Positions 21,540 to 33,110 of a DNA stretch of 64,000 nucleotides are shown here, one piece after another. The notes below the pieces were generated by a model. The model did no database searches and had not been told where the DNA came from. It worked only from the letters and a program-made list of their open reading frames with translations. A program made the position numbers and the translations under genes. The stretch is from Molanna angustata. Taxonomy: Eukaryota > Arthropoda > Insecta > Trichoptera > Molannidae. The stretch's first letter is position 1; each line of letters begins with the position of its first letter. The DNA lies in contig OY754969.1 of the NCBI GenBank assembly GCA_963576475.1, forward strand, positions 23,519,716-23,583,715. The letters run 5' to 3'.

Positions 21540-23410
21540 AATAAAATGAAATATAACCTAACAGGGAAACAAAAGTATTGTTCAATAGTGAATATAGTTT
21601 TTAATATCTAAATATGAGGTAAATAAGAATATAAAATATGTGTAGGTATAAACAAGTTGGCTCTGGCAAATTCGGTGCTTACATTAAATGTATTTAATAT
21701 GGTATTTTTCTAAATAACAGGGAGACAAAAATAATCAAAAACGCATGAGATTGAAGGATGCAGAAATTATTTTTTGCATACGTTATTATAATACGATATT
21801 GACCGCCACACTTCGCTCGTCTTTGCTTTGTCTCCCAAATAAAATTGAGTGCATCTCATAAATTTCGTGTAAACATAAAAAAGAACTAGTGTTTTCTCTT
21901 AGTAATGCATCTCCAAGTGTGTGTGTATATAGTAAGTATACATAAATTAATGTCGGTCGTTTTATGTCTGGCATGTTTCACCCATTTCGTTATATCCATA
22001 CTACGCCATTTTACGTCACGTAAAAAGGAATCCCCGCGCCGTCCAAAACGGTCGGTAAACACAAAAACCGTAATCAATTTTATGCAAATTCATGTCGTAA
22101 TGAATTACAGCGCAAGGTTCGGGGTCGTTTGGCGCGAGGTCAATACAAAAAACACACACATACACAACGATCCTTTTTCATTAGAAGGAAAATTAATATC
22201 GAAGTCATACGTAGTTAATGAAATGTGAGAGAGAGAGTTTCAACTCGAAAGCATTTTAAATTAAGGGAATAGCACCATAGAGAGCCAAGCGTCGCCGAGT
22301 GACTGATTTAAAAAATATATACGAAAGAACCACTGCTTCCATTATACGAGTACAATAATTAACAGCAGTTTTCTACTTCGTTTAATGAATGTTTTTGAAA
22401 TGTAACAATAATTTGTTTCATTTTATTCACTGACGAGACACACACACACTAACTTACAGATATATTATTTTGTTTTACTATGTGCCAACTACTACTTCAA
22501 ATTATGATAAAAATTCAATTGCAAATGTTTTAATAATTGCTATTAATCTTCAAACCAAAGCGCTTTCGCTCGACAGCCAGAAGCAAAATCTTCAGGGGCA
22601 ATTGTAATAGATATATGATGTACCTACATAAATGTGGTTGTTGCCTCTGAGGATGCTAGCTGTGTCTACTATAGCAATTAAATTCCACTGCGTAAACGAA
22701 AATACATACATAGATATATCGATTTATTACTTATTTTACTTGTTCATTTTTCAAATTCCACGTAAGTTAATGCATTGGATTTTCACTGGCCCACTCACCT
22801 GTCAATGACATAGTAATTGTACATTTTATACATGACTCAAAAATAAAAATATACATTTATGTTTAAAACATAATTTCCTATTATCAAAAATCTAATATTA
22901 ATCTTATGTTACGAGTTTAACTTGGGATATCTACACGGGATATCATTTATTTTTTTGTTTTATTTATTTAAGATTTGGTACATGGTTAATGCATATAAAC
23001 ATAATAAAGCAATCGTGCACACAAAAATTCTACAAGACAGCTTGTATGTGGTTATACCAATAATACTATGTATAAACAAAGATTCTTTTTTCAATAACTT
23101 TAGATAAAAATAAATAAAAAAACATTAAAATATTAAAACAAAGTGCTTAGGGACAAAATAACAAAGAAGGTAAATAAAAGGTAAAAATACACAAAACAAC
23201 AGAACGATAGTGGCCGTACCAAATATACCCTCAGTCGACAGAAACAATAGTAAGTACAATAATTATAAGTTAACTACAATTATAATAAAAATAACTCACT
23301 TATATAGCACCGTTTTGTGTACCTACCATAATGGCCTCAAATGGTCATCAAATGTAGAACTTAATATTATTGTATTACTTGAAATTAATACTGTTCGTTT
23401 ACAAAATAAT
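21540..23410. other. Unassigned, with one GC-richer islet
   Basis: At about 21960-22160 the sequence is less A+T-rich, carries TTACGTCACG and an octamer-like ATGCAAAT, and has overlapping short frames on both strands without family motifs. It might be conserved regulatory DNA. The rest is featureless A+T-rich DNA. Confidence 0.35.
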
Positions 23411-23415
23411 ATAAA

Positions 23416-23610
23416 AACCGACCGCCGTGGCACAGTTGATAAACCGTTTGGTTTCTGTGCGGGCTTCCTCGGTTCGATCCCCAGCAGATGAGTAATTTAT
23501 TTAAATTTATATCTCACGCTAGTATTGTATCCTTGGGCTGGAAACACTGGTTTGTTGGAAGAAATCGCTATATGGCAAGAAACACGTCACTTGCGCAGGG
23601 GTGCGAGGAA
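23416..23610 (+). mobile_element. Second tRNA-derived SINE type with LINE-like tail
   Basis: The head has CCGCCGTGGCACAGTTGATA (box A region, 23422-23441) and GGTTCGATCCC (box B, 23471-23481), at spacing usual for a tRNA-like pol III promoter. It does not fold into a clean tRNA, and the head differs from the SINE at 9.2 kb. The body at 23550-23580 contains TTTGTTGGAAGAAATCGCTA, which resembles GGTTGGAAGAAATTGCCTAA in the LINE tail at 56.66 kb. That suggests SINE and LINE share a 3' end. The two overlapping open frames are chance. Confidence 0.6.
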
Positions 23611-23719
23611 GTGTTTGAAAAAATAAGGACGTTTTGCAATGATATTTATATCGCAGTCGATCAACATATTTTAAACAAGATTGAAAATTTCGAATTAAAA
23701 AAAACATATCATTTTACCT

Positions 23720-25290
23720 TTTCATGAAAACAGCATTTTAAAAAGAAGAAATAATACAAAAAGGCTACGTTCGAAAGAGATTTAAAGGTTTGCTCGAACT
23801 TTTATGACAATGTTATTTATAGACAACACTAATGATTCAAAATCCATCGATCGAGTTTTTCGAGCGTTGGACAGTAAAAATATTATACGGTTGAAAAATT
23901 GCAAACAAGTATGTATGATACATTTTTATAACGATATTATCTCGCGAAACCCTTTTCAAAAGAGAAAATTATAAAAGATAACGACTTTCCATACGTGCTT
24001 TTTTAATATCCAATCTTTGCATCTGACCATAAAGCTCTCCCATACATAACGATGTTATGTTACACTTGTGGTTTGAAAAAAAATTTAACATGCCTTGCAT
24101 GCGGAGTTTATCGCGTGGCACCCGAGAGGTTAACTAATAATAATATAAACATGGCGATTGTACATTTATTATGTGACAAATTTATGAATAAATTATTGAT
24201 ATCGTTGACAAAGGAAATTATTGAATTGTTGCGTGAAAATTATTTTATTACCTAACTCCTACAGCATATACCGTTCGTATATAAATTTACCTTAAAATTC
24301 ACAAAATACTTGTATTTACAATACATAAATTGATTTTGTATACAGCGTTAAATATTTATTTAAAAAAATACACATTTTACAAATAGGTATAAGATAACTG
24401 CTTCACTAGAATAAATCTGTTCTGAAGTAGCTATCTGTACATTTGTGAATTTATTGAATTTCTAAAGACAAATAATAAAACATTAAAAAATAACAATTTG
24501 AAGCACCAATTTTATATATTTGATTTTATTTTTTTTTCAATTTGAAGCTAACAATGGGCAGAGCTCTAAAACTTACAGAATGTGTGTATTCCTGATGACA
24601 ATCCGTATTAAATTTCCATCTTGATTTGTATGATATTTTAATAAAAATGAACAATTTTGTATATCTGGCTGCTATACATGTTGCATAATATTCAGGCGTG
24701 ATTTACATCGATATTAGATCGATTTTAAACTTCGAAAAAGGTATCCTCTTTTTTTATTTACTTGTAAATTATCAAATCAGCCTGTATAACAATAGCGGAA
24801 ACTAATGATTTTGTGATTTTTAAATATATTTTATTAAGGTATATACTTAAATAGGAATGCTATGCGTAAGTGAAGAAGTAGGAAATTAGCCACCCACTCT
24901 AAGTACCTAGTATAAAAATACAAAGAACCTACTCAAATTAAAACATAACACGCCCTTAGCTGAGTATGTGAAGTACATACCTTCCAACATATGAAGTGAT
25001 ATATTGCGTATAGCAGAAGCAATAAATCGCTTTCCCAATTAATGTCGCTTGGAGCGACAGCCGGAAAATTTTATCTAACAAACTAACCGTGTAGGTTGTA
25101 ATATGTAATAAAAAAGGTTGTACACAACTGGCATTGTCATCGATGGTGATTGTTGCGCACTATTTTATACTTGACACTCGACAATCATCGAACTTCGACA
25201 ACGCAATGGTTGACTACCACCTTCATTGAATTGGATATTATAGTTTATTAACGAAACTGGTATTGATAGAACAAGAATAACACACAACAT
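23720..25290. other. No recognisable gene
   Basis: A 67-codon frame at 24052-24255 (+) starts with a Cys-rich stretch (CYTCGLKKNLTCLACG) but matches no family I know and lacks context. The rest is A+T-rich. Confidence 0.35.
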
Positions 25291-25291
25291 T

Positions 25292-25339
25292 AAACTAGTA
25301 TTAATACATTCAAATAAACTAGTATTAATACATTCAAAT
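25292..25339. repeat. 24-bp tandem duplication
   Basis: Two exact adjacent copies of a 24-base unit beginning AAACTAGTATTAATAC. No further units are present. Confidence 0.9.
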
Positions 25340-25528
25340 AATGACATTTAATGACATAAAATGGTAGCGCCGCGCATCGATTTCTTATTCGGAAGAGACA
25401 ATGATAGTTTCAACATATTATAATCTTGACATACAATATTCATATATGCATATTCATTACATCAGACTTTCAAAACGTATTTGTTCTATGTGTACATATT
25501 ACAGAAATAATGGCACTTATTAAGATTA

Positions 25529-26543
25529 TCCAACTGTCGATTCGTTCATGAGAATTCAATTCTCTTAATGAATCGACATTATTAAGCCAAGATGCGTGTA
25601 CGAAGGAAAATTTTGTATGGTGTAGTGGACTTTTTGCATGCTAATAACACCAACTAGAGGCCTCGCAGCATATATGTTCCTATACATGAATTTACTCAGA
25701 ATTCGGAGTAGAACATTTAATGTGAGTTTTGTGTGTGTGTGTGTGTCTGTGGGTCTGTCCCCCCCCCCCCCTTATAACTTTTGATCCGCTCAATTTACAG
25801 AGCCCAAATTTTCAGAATATATAAACAGTTATAGGCCTACAAAACTTTTATACTCAGAATTGTGAATTTTTGTTTCAGTCAGGGGTCATCAACTTTTGAA
25901 TTTTTACTTTATTTTTGCATATATCTCAGAAACCATAAAAGCTAGAACGCTGAAAAATGGTATAAAGATAGACAAATACAAAATCTCAAATAATTTTTTT
26001 TTAAAAAATTCCAGGGTTTCTCAAACATTTTTTATTAAGAAAAATATTTTATTTATGATAAATTTATGAGTTTAACTGCCTATATTTCCATTTTTTTTAA
26101 AATATCGAAAAAAGCCGAAACACCCCAACTAGATAATTTAATTTTATATAAAAAATATGAACATTGTATTAGCACATCTCAATTTTTTTTAACAATTTAT
26201 ATAAAAATTGAATTTAGTGACGACATCACTTCATACAATTTGTATGGTAGTCGCCTATACACAATATGTAAGAAGACTTAATAGTTTGATACTTAAATCT
26301 CCAAACATACATACATACCATCATACTGTTTGCATATTCTGTGTAGGAAAAACAGACTGAACTCCATACTATCCTATCCTGACAAACATACCTACATGTT
26401 TTACATATATAGAAAATAAAATATCTTCAAATATTATTAAAATAATATTTATTAATTTGTGTTGTTTATAGTTTGGTACGAATTCTTTGATTATGCATAC
26501 TATCGTCATCGACAGTTGGATCTCATGTGTTACATGCAACTAG
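25529..26543 (+). mobile_element. Helentron-like element, copy D (complete, intermediate age)
   Basis: Begins TCCAACTGTCGAT. The 5' hairpin here is nearly perfect (AGAATTCAATTCTCTTAATG region). It contains a (GT)n tract, a C-run of about 10, the shared A/T-rich core and the 3' inverted sequence, and ends CTAG (26540-26543) followed by T. Length and order match the young copies, but point differences are scattered throughout. The 71-codon open frame inside is chance. Confidence 0.88.
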
Positions 26544-26544
26544 T

Positions 26545-27060
26545 TTATTTCAATTTAAGTTTTTGCATAAAGGCGAACGATATTCCCATTATTCAAGTAT
26601 ACATATATGCACATGGGTAGGTACATATGTATTATGGTACATTAATATTTTGAAATGAAATATTTGTTACACTTTATCCTACCTACCTCCCTTCATACCT
26701 ACAACATTTGAATACAAAAGTCACAGTTAGCATCAAGACCACATCGTGTGACCTTTATGTTCGGACTGTCATCAAACAAATCATTCAAATCTGTGTCATC
26801 GCCATTCAAGTTCAAGTTAAGTGTTGTGATGTTATGTGAGGTGAATATCAAGAGGCATATGGGATATTAATTTCTGAACCAGACCACGGAAAAGGTAGTC
26901 AAATTATCCTCTCTTCTCCATATTCCTTTCACTGGGTAAAACCAGTGACACACACAAAGACCTTACAGAAATTTAAGCTTATTGTAAGACAGCTTTGATC
27001 CAAGAAATATTGTATGTATGTATGTAAGAATTCATAAAAAACTCATAAAAAACTATTAAA
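26545..27060. other. No recognisable gene
   Basis: A+T-rich with TACCTACCTCCC-type words. No assignable feature. Confidence 0.4.
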
Positions 27061-27067
27061 AATAAAC

Positions 27068-27425
27068 ATGCAAGATTAATAATTGACAAGGATGTATTAC
27101 CATTCCTCTTTAACGTACAACTGCCTCACAACATTTCTATAAGTATAAAGGTACTAAGTGGTTTAATGAACTCCCTTTGAGTCTTAGACTCGAAAAAAAA
27201 TATAATATATTTAAAAATAAAATTAAAAAATTGTACTGATTTATTTATTTATTTTTTGTTCTTTCATTCTTGTTTTGTGTAGCTTCATATTTTTTAGTAG
27301 ATGTACAATGTTTTGGCATATACTAAATTGTCTATTTTTCATATTTTTTTGTTGTACTATGTTTCACTATTGTATTGTTGTAATTTTTTTAATGGTTATT
27401 GTGGATTTTGAATAAATAAATAAAG
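27068..27425 (+). pseudogene. Jockey/CR1-like LINE 3' end with (AATA)n tail
   Basis: One frame reads RLIIDKDVLPFLFNVQLPHN. After a frameshift, codons 27141-27239 read KYKGTKWFNELPLSLRLEKK and end at a stop. Y.G.K.FN.LP...R is the terminal signature of jockey/CR1-group proteins. A T-rich 3' UTR follows and ends in AATAAATAAATAAA at about 27410-27423. It is 5'-truncated. Confidence 0.75.
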
Positions 27426-30400
27426 TGAGTTAGATCCTCAGAATAAAATCGGTATACAAGGATATGTGTATCGAAGGTTTCTGTTATATAATAATAAATA
27501 TATATGAGTAGCATCTAGCAACGCGGGATTATAAATTTGTATCGTACATATTTATACAGAATCGCGAGATACACCGTACGAGCGAAACGTGTTTTGTACT
27601 CGGGATAAAAAAAAGAATAAATAAAGATAACTTTAGTTTATTATCGCCAAAAGATTTTCTCTTGATACACTCTTTCCATGCAGAGGCTGAAAAACGTGAG
27701 GTAAATGTCAACACAGTCCCGCCCCCGAGCTGCTGATAATTCTTGGTGATAGATTTTCTGGCGATGAAACAAAAAACTCTGACTGAAGCAGCTGGCGTCC
27801 TTTTTTCCACCCATCTCTCGACACACACGGACGAGCCGTGACGTCATAAGAGCAAAAAGATGAGAACGGGGTGACGAAGAGGACCAGAGAAGGACGTAGG
27901 TTGAAACTTCCATCTTTCTAGACCATTTTTTTTTATTTCCATCACGATGTGTCGATACCGGGACGATCTTGAATGACAGCAAAAAATAAGCGATGATAAA
28001 TAATTATTATGAAGGGAAAAGTTTTACAGATACCGTTGATCAATCGTATGGGCTGAAATTATTAAATAACTTTAAAAAAATAAGAAATTAAAGAAAATAG
28101 TGTCAAGAAAAGAAAACTCAGACGGAAAATGTGATATTCCTCTATTCTGAATTCCAGGATTCTATGACGTAGGTACATGTTTCATTGTGGCCTACAATAT
28201 ACAGGTCTGAGCGCGCTGGTCAATCTCCTTTGACAAAATACGAACTTATAGTATTGACGTTATTTCAACCGAGTTATTTCTCCGCGAAGATAACTTTATT
28301 TTGAACTGCGTTTATGAGTATTATTTGTGTTAAAACTTTAGTATAATAGATGAAAGTGTAAAATATAAGCAGTGATATACGTTGGTAAGTTATTTATTCA
28401 ACGATTAACTAGTTAATATACACAAATCGATCAAAGATCACAAGTTACATTTTAACCACGTGCTAACATTTCATCAATGGCGGCCGTTATTTTCTTAATA
28501 TTTGTCTCATTTAAAATATAATTGAAAGTACATATTATATTGATATACCTATAGGAACTGTTTTCGTGAATTTTATTCGAATTTATTTTACATTTTTAAT
28601 TAAAATTTGCCTATAGAAAATATTTGTCAATTTCTAAATAAATTATTTGAATAATAGAAATATGTATATATTTGACAGCTAGTTTACATTTTAATATATT
28701 ATATTATACTCTCAGATATTTATAGTATAATGTAGAATACTATAATTATACGATATGAATGTAATCGAATAATGGAACATGATTTTAATTTATTTTAATA
28801 TATTCTTACAGAATATTGTTTCAGAACGATGACTTAGAAAGAAGATTTAGTACACATACCTATCTTTTATTTTTTCATTCAATAATAATTGTCAATATAC
28901 TAATAGGTATATGTATGTAATATCTATGTTTTGAAATTTGAAAGTTTGGTACACACACTTAAATATTTTTAGTTGTAGTCCTTTGCTGATTTGTTTAATA
29001 ATCAATTGTTGTATGTATTTATTAATTTCTTAGTATTTTAAATTGCGAATGTAAACATATTTACATTTTATATTATTTTCTTTATCTACTACATTTTTAA
29101 AAATATTTGTGTATAAACTTAATTAATTTCAATAGCATCAATATACATAATAACAGAAATAAGCATTATGGATATTAATATTTTAAAAGTAGCTGAATGA
29201 AATATAAAACACTATTAAATTTATCTATGTACATGCTTCATTTTACCACTTACTAAATACCTACTTAAATGTTTCAAAATATAATAAAAAAATACTTTAT
29301 ACCTATTTAGTAAATTAAACATTTAAGTATAACATAACATAAGTTCGATGTCGGTAAAAAGCGCGCGCAGGCCTGTATGTCGTAGGCCACGATGTTTCAT
29401 ATCAGTCTTAGCTTATATGAAATAGGTATGTACGTACAATACACATAACACCCAAATAATTCCAATTAATTTATATTTTTTCACAAAGCGTTTAATTATT
29501 TTTTTAATAACAGCTACTCTTTGTTTATTAATGACCGATTGATGAATTTTCATTGGAGATTCAATATATAGGATTTTATATACAAGAATTTTCATCATTA
29601 AAAATATTGAAAGTAATTGAAAATTTGTAACATCTTGGCTTTGCCTGTTCATGGTCAATTACTGAATTTGCATAGTTTTTTTTGTGAAAAAAGGTAACGG
29701 GTAAATCGATTGTTTGTTGAATTTGGAGTTAATTAAAATCAAAATCGTATTTTTTATTAGATTCAATGCAATGTCACGTGGATACGAGAATAATAACCAA
29801 ATAAAAAATGAAAGTATTTTTAAAACAAAACAATGGAAAACGAGTAGAGAAATCTTTTGGTTGTATCGTCGTCATCCAGTTATAAAGGGTATTTATTATT
29901 CAATGTATAGCATGCCGCAGTGAAAGACAGAGAACCAGTACCTATAGTATAGTTAGTATAGAGAGTACAGTTTGGGAATTGTTACGTTACGGATGTTAAC
30001 GGCGTTTGCTTCCGATTTAGTGCTTGGAAAACCTTCGATACACCACAGTATTAAATTAAATATACAAACCAAAACATACATATATTAGTAAATAATATAT
30101 TATTTTATTTTGTTATTGTAATTTATATAAACATTGTAATTGATTCGATTAATAAATTTATAAAGTAAAAAATGATAATATTGAAGAGTACAACATAATA
30201 AAAGAAAATATAAAATTTTCAAAACAAAAAAATAGGAATATGAAAGTTTTTCATATTTGTAGTTTAACAGTTTAAAACCTATTTATAAAATGAAACAGTA
30301 TATTGTTTTTGTGGTTCAAATGTCTGAATGACTGTACTATGGCGAGAGTGATTCAGTAATGAGATCGAAAAATGTTTTTCCATTTTCATTGTTTACAAGA

Positions 30401-30850
30401 GAGAATATTTTGTGCCAAAATAAGGAAGCAGCACATTGAATCTCATCTTAACAAGATTAGCGCCCGAGTAAGTCAATCTTCAAAATTAGGCATTTTAGTT
30501 TAGTGATCGTAGCCGGAGAGAGCTACAACATTACGACGCTATTAGAGCTTCAGTTATGGCCGTCATGGTTCATTAATTTTGTCGCAAAACCATAAAAGTG
30601 GGCATAAACTCGAGGATAACATCGGTCTACTTACAAGAAAGATTGTCGTCGAGTATTTATCTACATGTCCGTAAATCCACTGCTGTCAAACAATAGTGGT
30701 CACAAGCCGAAGACTAGTAATCAGTTCATACTAGCAATTGCGGTTTACTTTGGATGATGGTCACTTTCTTATCATTTATTTCACAACATAACAAAAAAAA
30801 ATCCTTTATAATTACTAAAATATACAACTTTATTAAAATTACTCAAAATA
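27426..30850. other. No recognisable gene, one GC-richer islet
   Basis: The part at about 27640-27970 is clearly less A+T-rich, contains CCGTGACGTCATAAG (CREB/ATF-type word), and is spanned by two overlapping minus-strand frames (99 and 113 codons) without family motifs. It may be a regulatory or conserved element. A CACGTG word and GGCGGCCGTTAT lie near 28455-28492. The rest (28.5-30.8 kb) is A+T-rich with nothing assignable. Confidence 0.4.
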
Positions 30851-30879
30851 AGTAAAAAAACATTTTTAACTTTTTCCAC

Positions 30880-30926
30880 TTATAAATATACTTGACGCGT
30901 TTAGCTCAAAGAGCACATACATAATT
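30880..30926 (-). repeat. Possible degenerate hammerhead-like / Penelope-type remnant
   Basis: The minus strand carries TGTGCTCTTTGAGC then TAAACGCGTCAAG. GAGCACGAAACGCGTCAAG-type sequence is usual in Penelope-like terminal repeats. Here GAAA reads TAAA and no clear CTGANGA precedes it, so any ribozyme would be inactive. It abuts or overlaps the 5' truncation point of the LINE. Confidence 0.25.
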
Positions 30927-32213
30927 ATATCCTCTCAACTGACCAACTTCTTGGATTCTGATAAGTTTCTGGCCAGAAATCAATCTGCCTATAGAAAATT
31001 CCACTCTACGGAAACGGCCACAGTAAGAATTTTGTCTGACTTAATCATTCAAGCTGAATCAGGTAAGATTACCCTAATTTCACTTTTAGACATGAGCGCT
31101 GCTTTCGATACTGTAGACCATAATATTCTCTTTTCTAAACTTAGACATGAATTTGGCTTGGGTAATGACTGCATTGCATGGCTGTCTTCCTACTTAGTAG
31201 ACCGTAAATACAAAGTTGTATTTAAAGATAGTACCACAAATAATATTACCTCCTTATACGGGGTCCCACAAGGTTCTGTACTTGGACCAATTCTCTTTAA
31301 TTTATATACCAATCAGTTGGAAAATCTTGTTCAAAATCTTGGTTTCAACACACATGCCTATGCAGATGACCGCATACTGTTCAAGTCCTGTTCACCTGAA
31401 TTTAAATATCATTTAACACACGAGGTATCCACATGCATAAATCAGATATCCACCTGGATGTGTAAGAACAAGCTAAAACTGAACCCAACAAAAACTGAGT
31501 TCCTTTGGCTTGCCTCGCCTCGCAGGCAACAATACATAAATAATGACCCCATTGTAATTCAAAATGTCGAAATTACTCCTTCTAACTGCGTAAAATTTCT
31601 TGGTATACATATCGACAGTGCACTCTCTATGGATAAACACATTTCTTCCATAGTCAGACAAAGTTGTTACTTTCTCAGACAACTTAGAAGACCTATTCGA
31701 AGGTGTCTCTCGACAAATGCTGCTAAGGTCCTTATAAATTCTTTAATAGTTTCCCGTGTAGATTATTGTAACGCCATATTAGCACACCTACCGCAATACC
31801 AAATCCATAGAATACAACTCATCCTCAATGCAGCAGCCCGTTATATTTACCAGATTGATCGTTTCTCACATATCTCACCAACACTTCACAAACTTCATTG
31901 GCTGAAGAGTCCAGAACGTATAGAATTTAAAAGATGTCTCCTTGTCTTTAAAGCACTCAATAGCATGGCCCCGGAATATATATCGGAACTTTGTGTTCCA
32001 TTTTCACCTAACTATAAACAAAGTACGCTAAGATCAATGACCCAATCCAATAAAAAACTAGTAGAAACCAATCTCACAAATAAGCCAAAATACCTACATC
32101 GATCTTTTGGCGTTTCTGGACCAAAGTCATGGAACAATCTTCCAATGGATATAAGATGTGCCGAAAATCTTTTCCGCAAGTCGTATCCAGATTGTCCTTC
32201 ATCCGTTCAATAA
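30915..32213 (+). pseudogene. CR1/L2-group LINE reverse transcriptase, 5'-truncated
   Basis: This is the longest LINE reading in the window. It is open from about 30915 (YIIISSQLTNFLD) without an ATG, so the start is a truncation, not an initiation codon. Counting from 30951, the RT core is intact: QSAYRKFHSTETAT at residues 10-23, motif A with Asp47 and FDTVDH, GVPQGSVLGP at 104-113, and the catalytic YADD at 137-140. KLNPTKTEF lies at 176-184 and FLGIHID after it. The C-terminal block is LHKLHWLKSPERIEFK, ALNSMAPEY and GPKSWNNLP. The expected LKTYLF-like end is altered. The enzyme copies LINE RNA at nicked DNA. The APE endonuclease domain and ORF1 are missing, so it cannot act alone. Confidence 0.9.
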
Positions 32214-32545
32214 TATTATGTGTAGATACTAAATATTATGCCAGTTTACTTTGAATCGATTATTTTTTATAATTAATTTCATCTGGATTATGTAACAAGA
32301 TTAATTTGTGATTTCTAGGTATTTTTTAAGTTTTATATTTCACCATTTTCAATGTGTTAGCTATAGGACTAATTTTAACTTAATTTTAACTTATTGAATT
32401 TTTTAAAGTTTTATGTTTCACCATTTTCAATGTGTTAGCTATAGGACTAATTTTAAATTATTTTTTTGCAAACTGAAAGCGCCCTTGAGGTGACCACGGT
32501 TGTCACTAAACGGCGCTTTATAAATTGTCCTTATTATTATTATAA
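32214..32545 (+). repeat. 3' UTR and tail of the same LINE, with 78-bp tandem duplication
   Basis: The UTR has a duplicated segment of period 78 (the word CACCATTTTCAATGTGTTAG starts at 32341 and again at 32419). It then has GCGCC...GGCGC pairing at about 32479-32516 and a (TTA)n tail. The hairpin and tail match those at 6178-6247. A complete 3' end shows that this is a genuine retrotransposed copy. Confidence 0.8.
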
Positions 32546-32612
32546 TGTAGATTGTTATTTTAGAAATATAAATATTTAAAATTGAAATAATTTTGTAGAT
32601 ACGTGTGTAAAA

Positions 32613-32817
32613 TTGGCAACGAACAAGTACTATGTCAAATAATTATTAAACACGCTCCCAATAATAACTAATTGCCACATTCTAGAGTCAAACGATATTA
32701 ATCGTCTCACAGATCCAGATTGAAAACACAACTAAAAAACTGTGTCATCACCAAGAATCGAAGCTGGGACCAGGATCAGCAGTCAGATATCTAACCAACT
32801 GAGCCACGAAGGCCAAC
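32613..32817 (-). mobile_element. tRNA-derived SINE, second copy (older)
   Basis: It shares order and sequence with 9232-9479 on the minus strand: box A-like TGGCTCAGTTGGTTAG near 32806-32791, a decayed box B near 32764-32753 (CTTCGATTC), then the body to 'ttgacatagt'. The terminal 'cccgagaa' is lost or diverged. It sits about 70 bp after the LINE tail. Confidence 0.8.
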
Positions 32818-33110
32818 ATAGTATAATATAATAGTAGGTTCACATAAAATAATAGTAAGTATTCTTTCTGTATCCTTCAATTACCTCTTTTCATTCCTCC
32901 CTGATAAGTCAGCTTATTATTGTATTTTTTCGTAGATACTGAACTCAGTTTCTTTTAAGACATAATATTTATACATAACTATAAGAGACTGCCTGCCTGG
33001 TGGAATAAACCTGTCGGCGCAGATTGTTGTACATATACTTAGAAAATAAATAAGCAACACATTACCTCTCCTATACATTCATTCATCAACCAACTCATCT
33101 ATATTAGTTA

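Noticed and set aside
23416..23490. Functional tRNA gene
   Set aside because: It is only tRNA-like: no proper acceptor stem pairing is visible and it runs into a LINE-like body, so it is called a SINE.
24052..24255. Cys-rich small protein or zinc finger
   Set aside because: The Cys spacing (CYTCG...CLACG) occurs once, with no matching second pair or His, and the rest is A+T-driven sequence.
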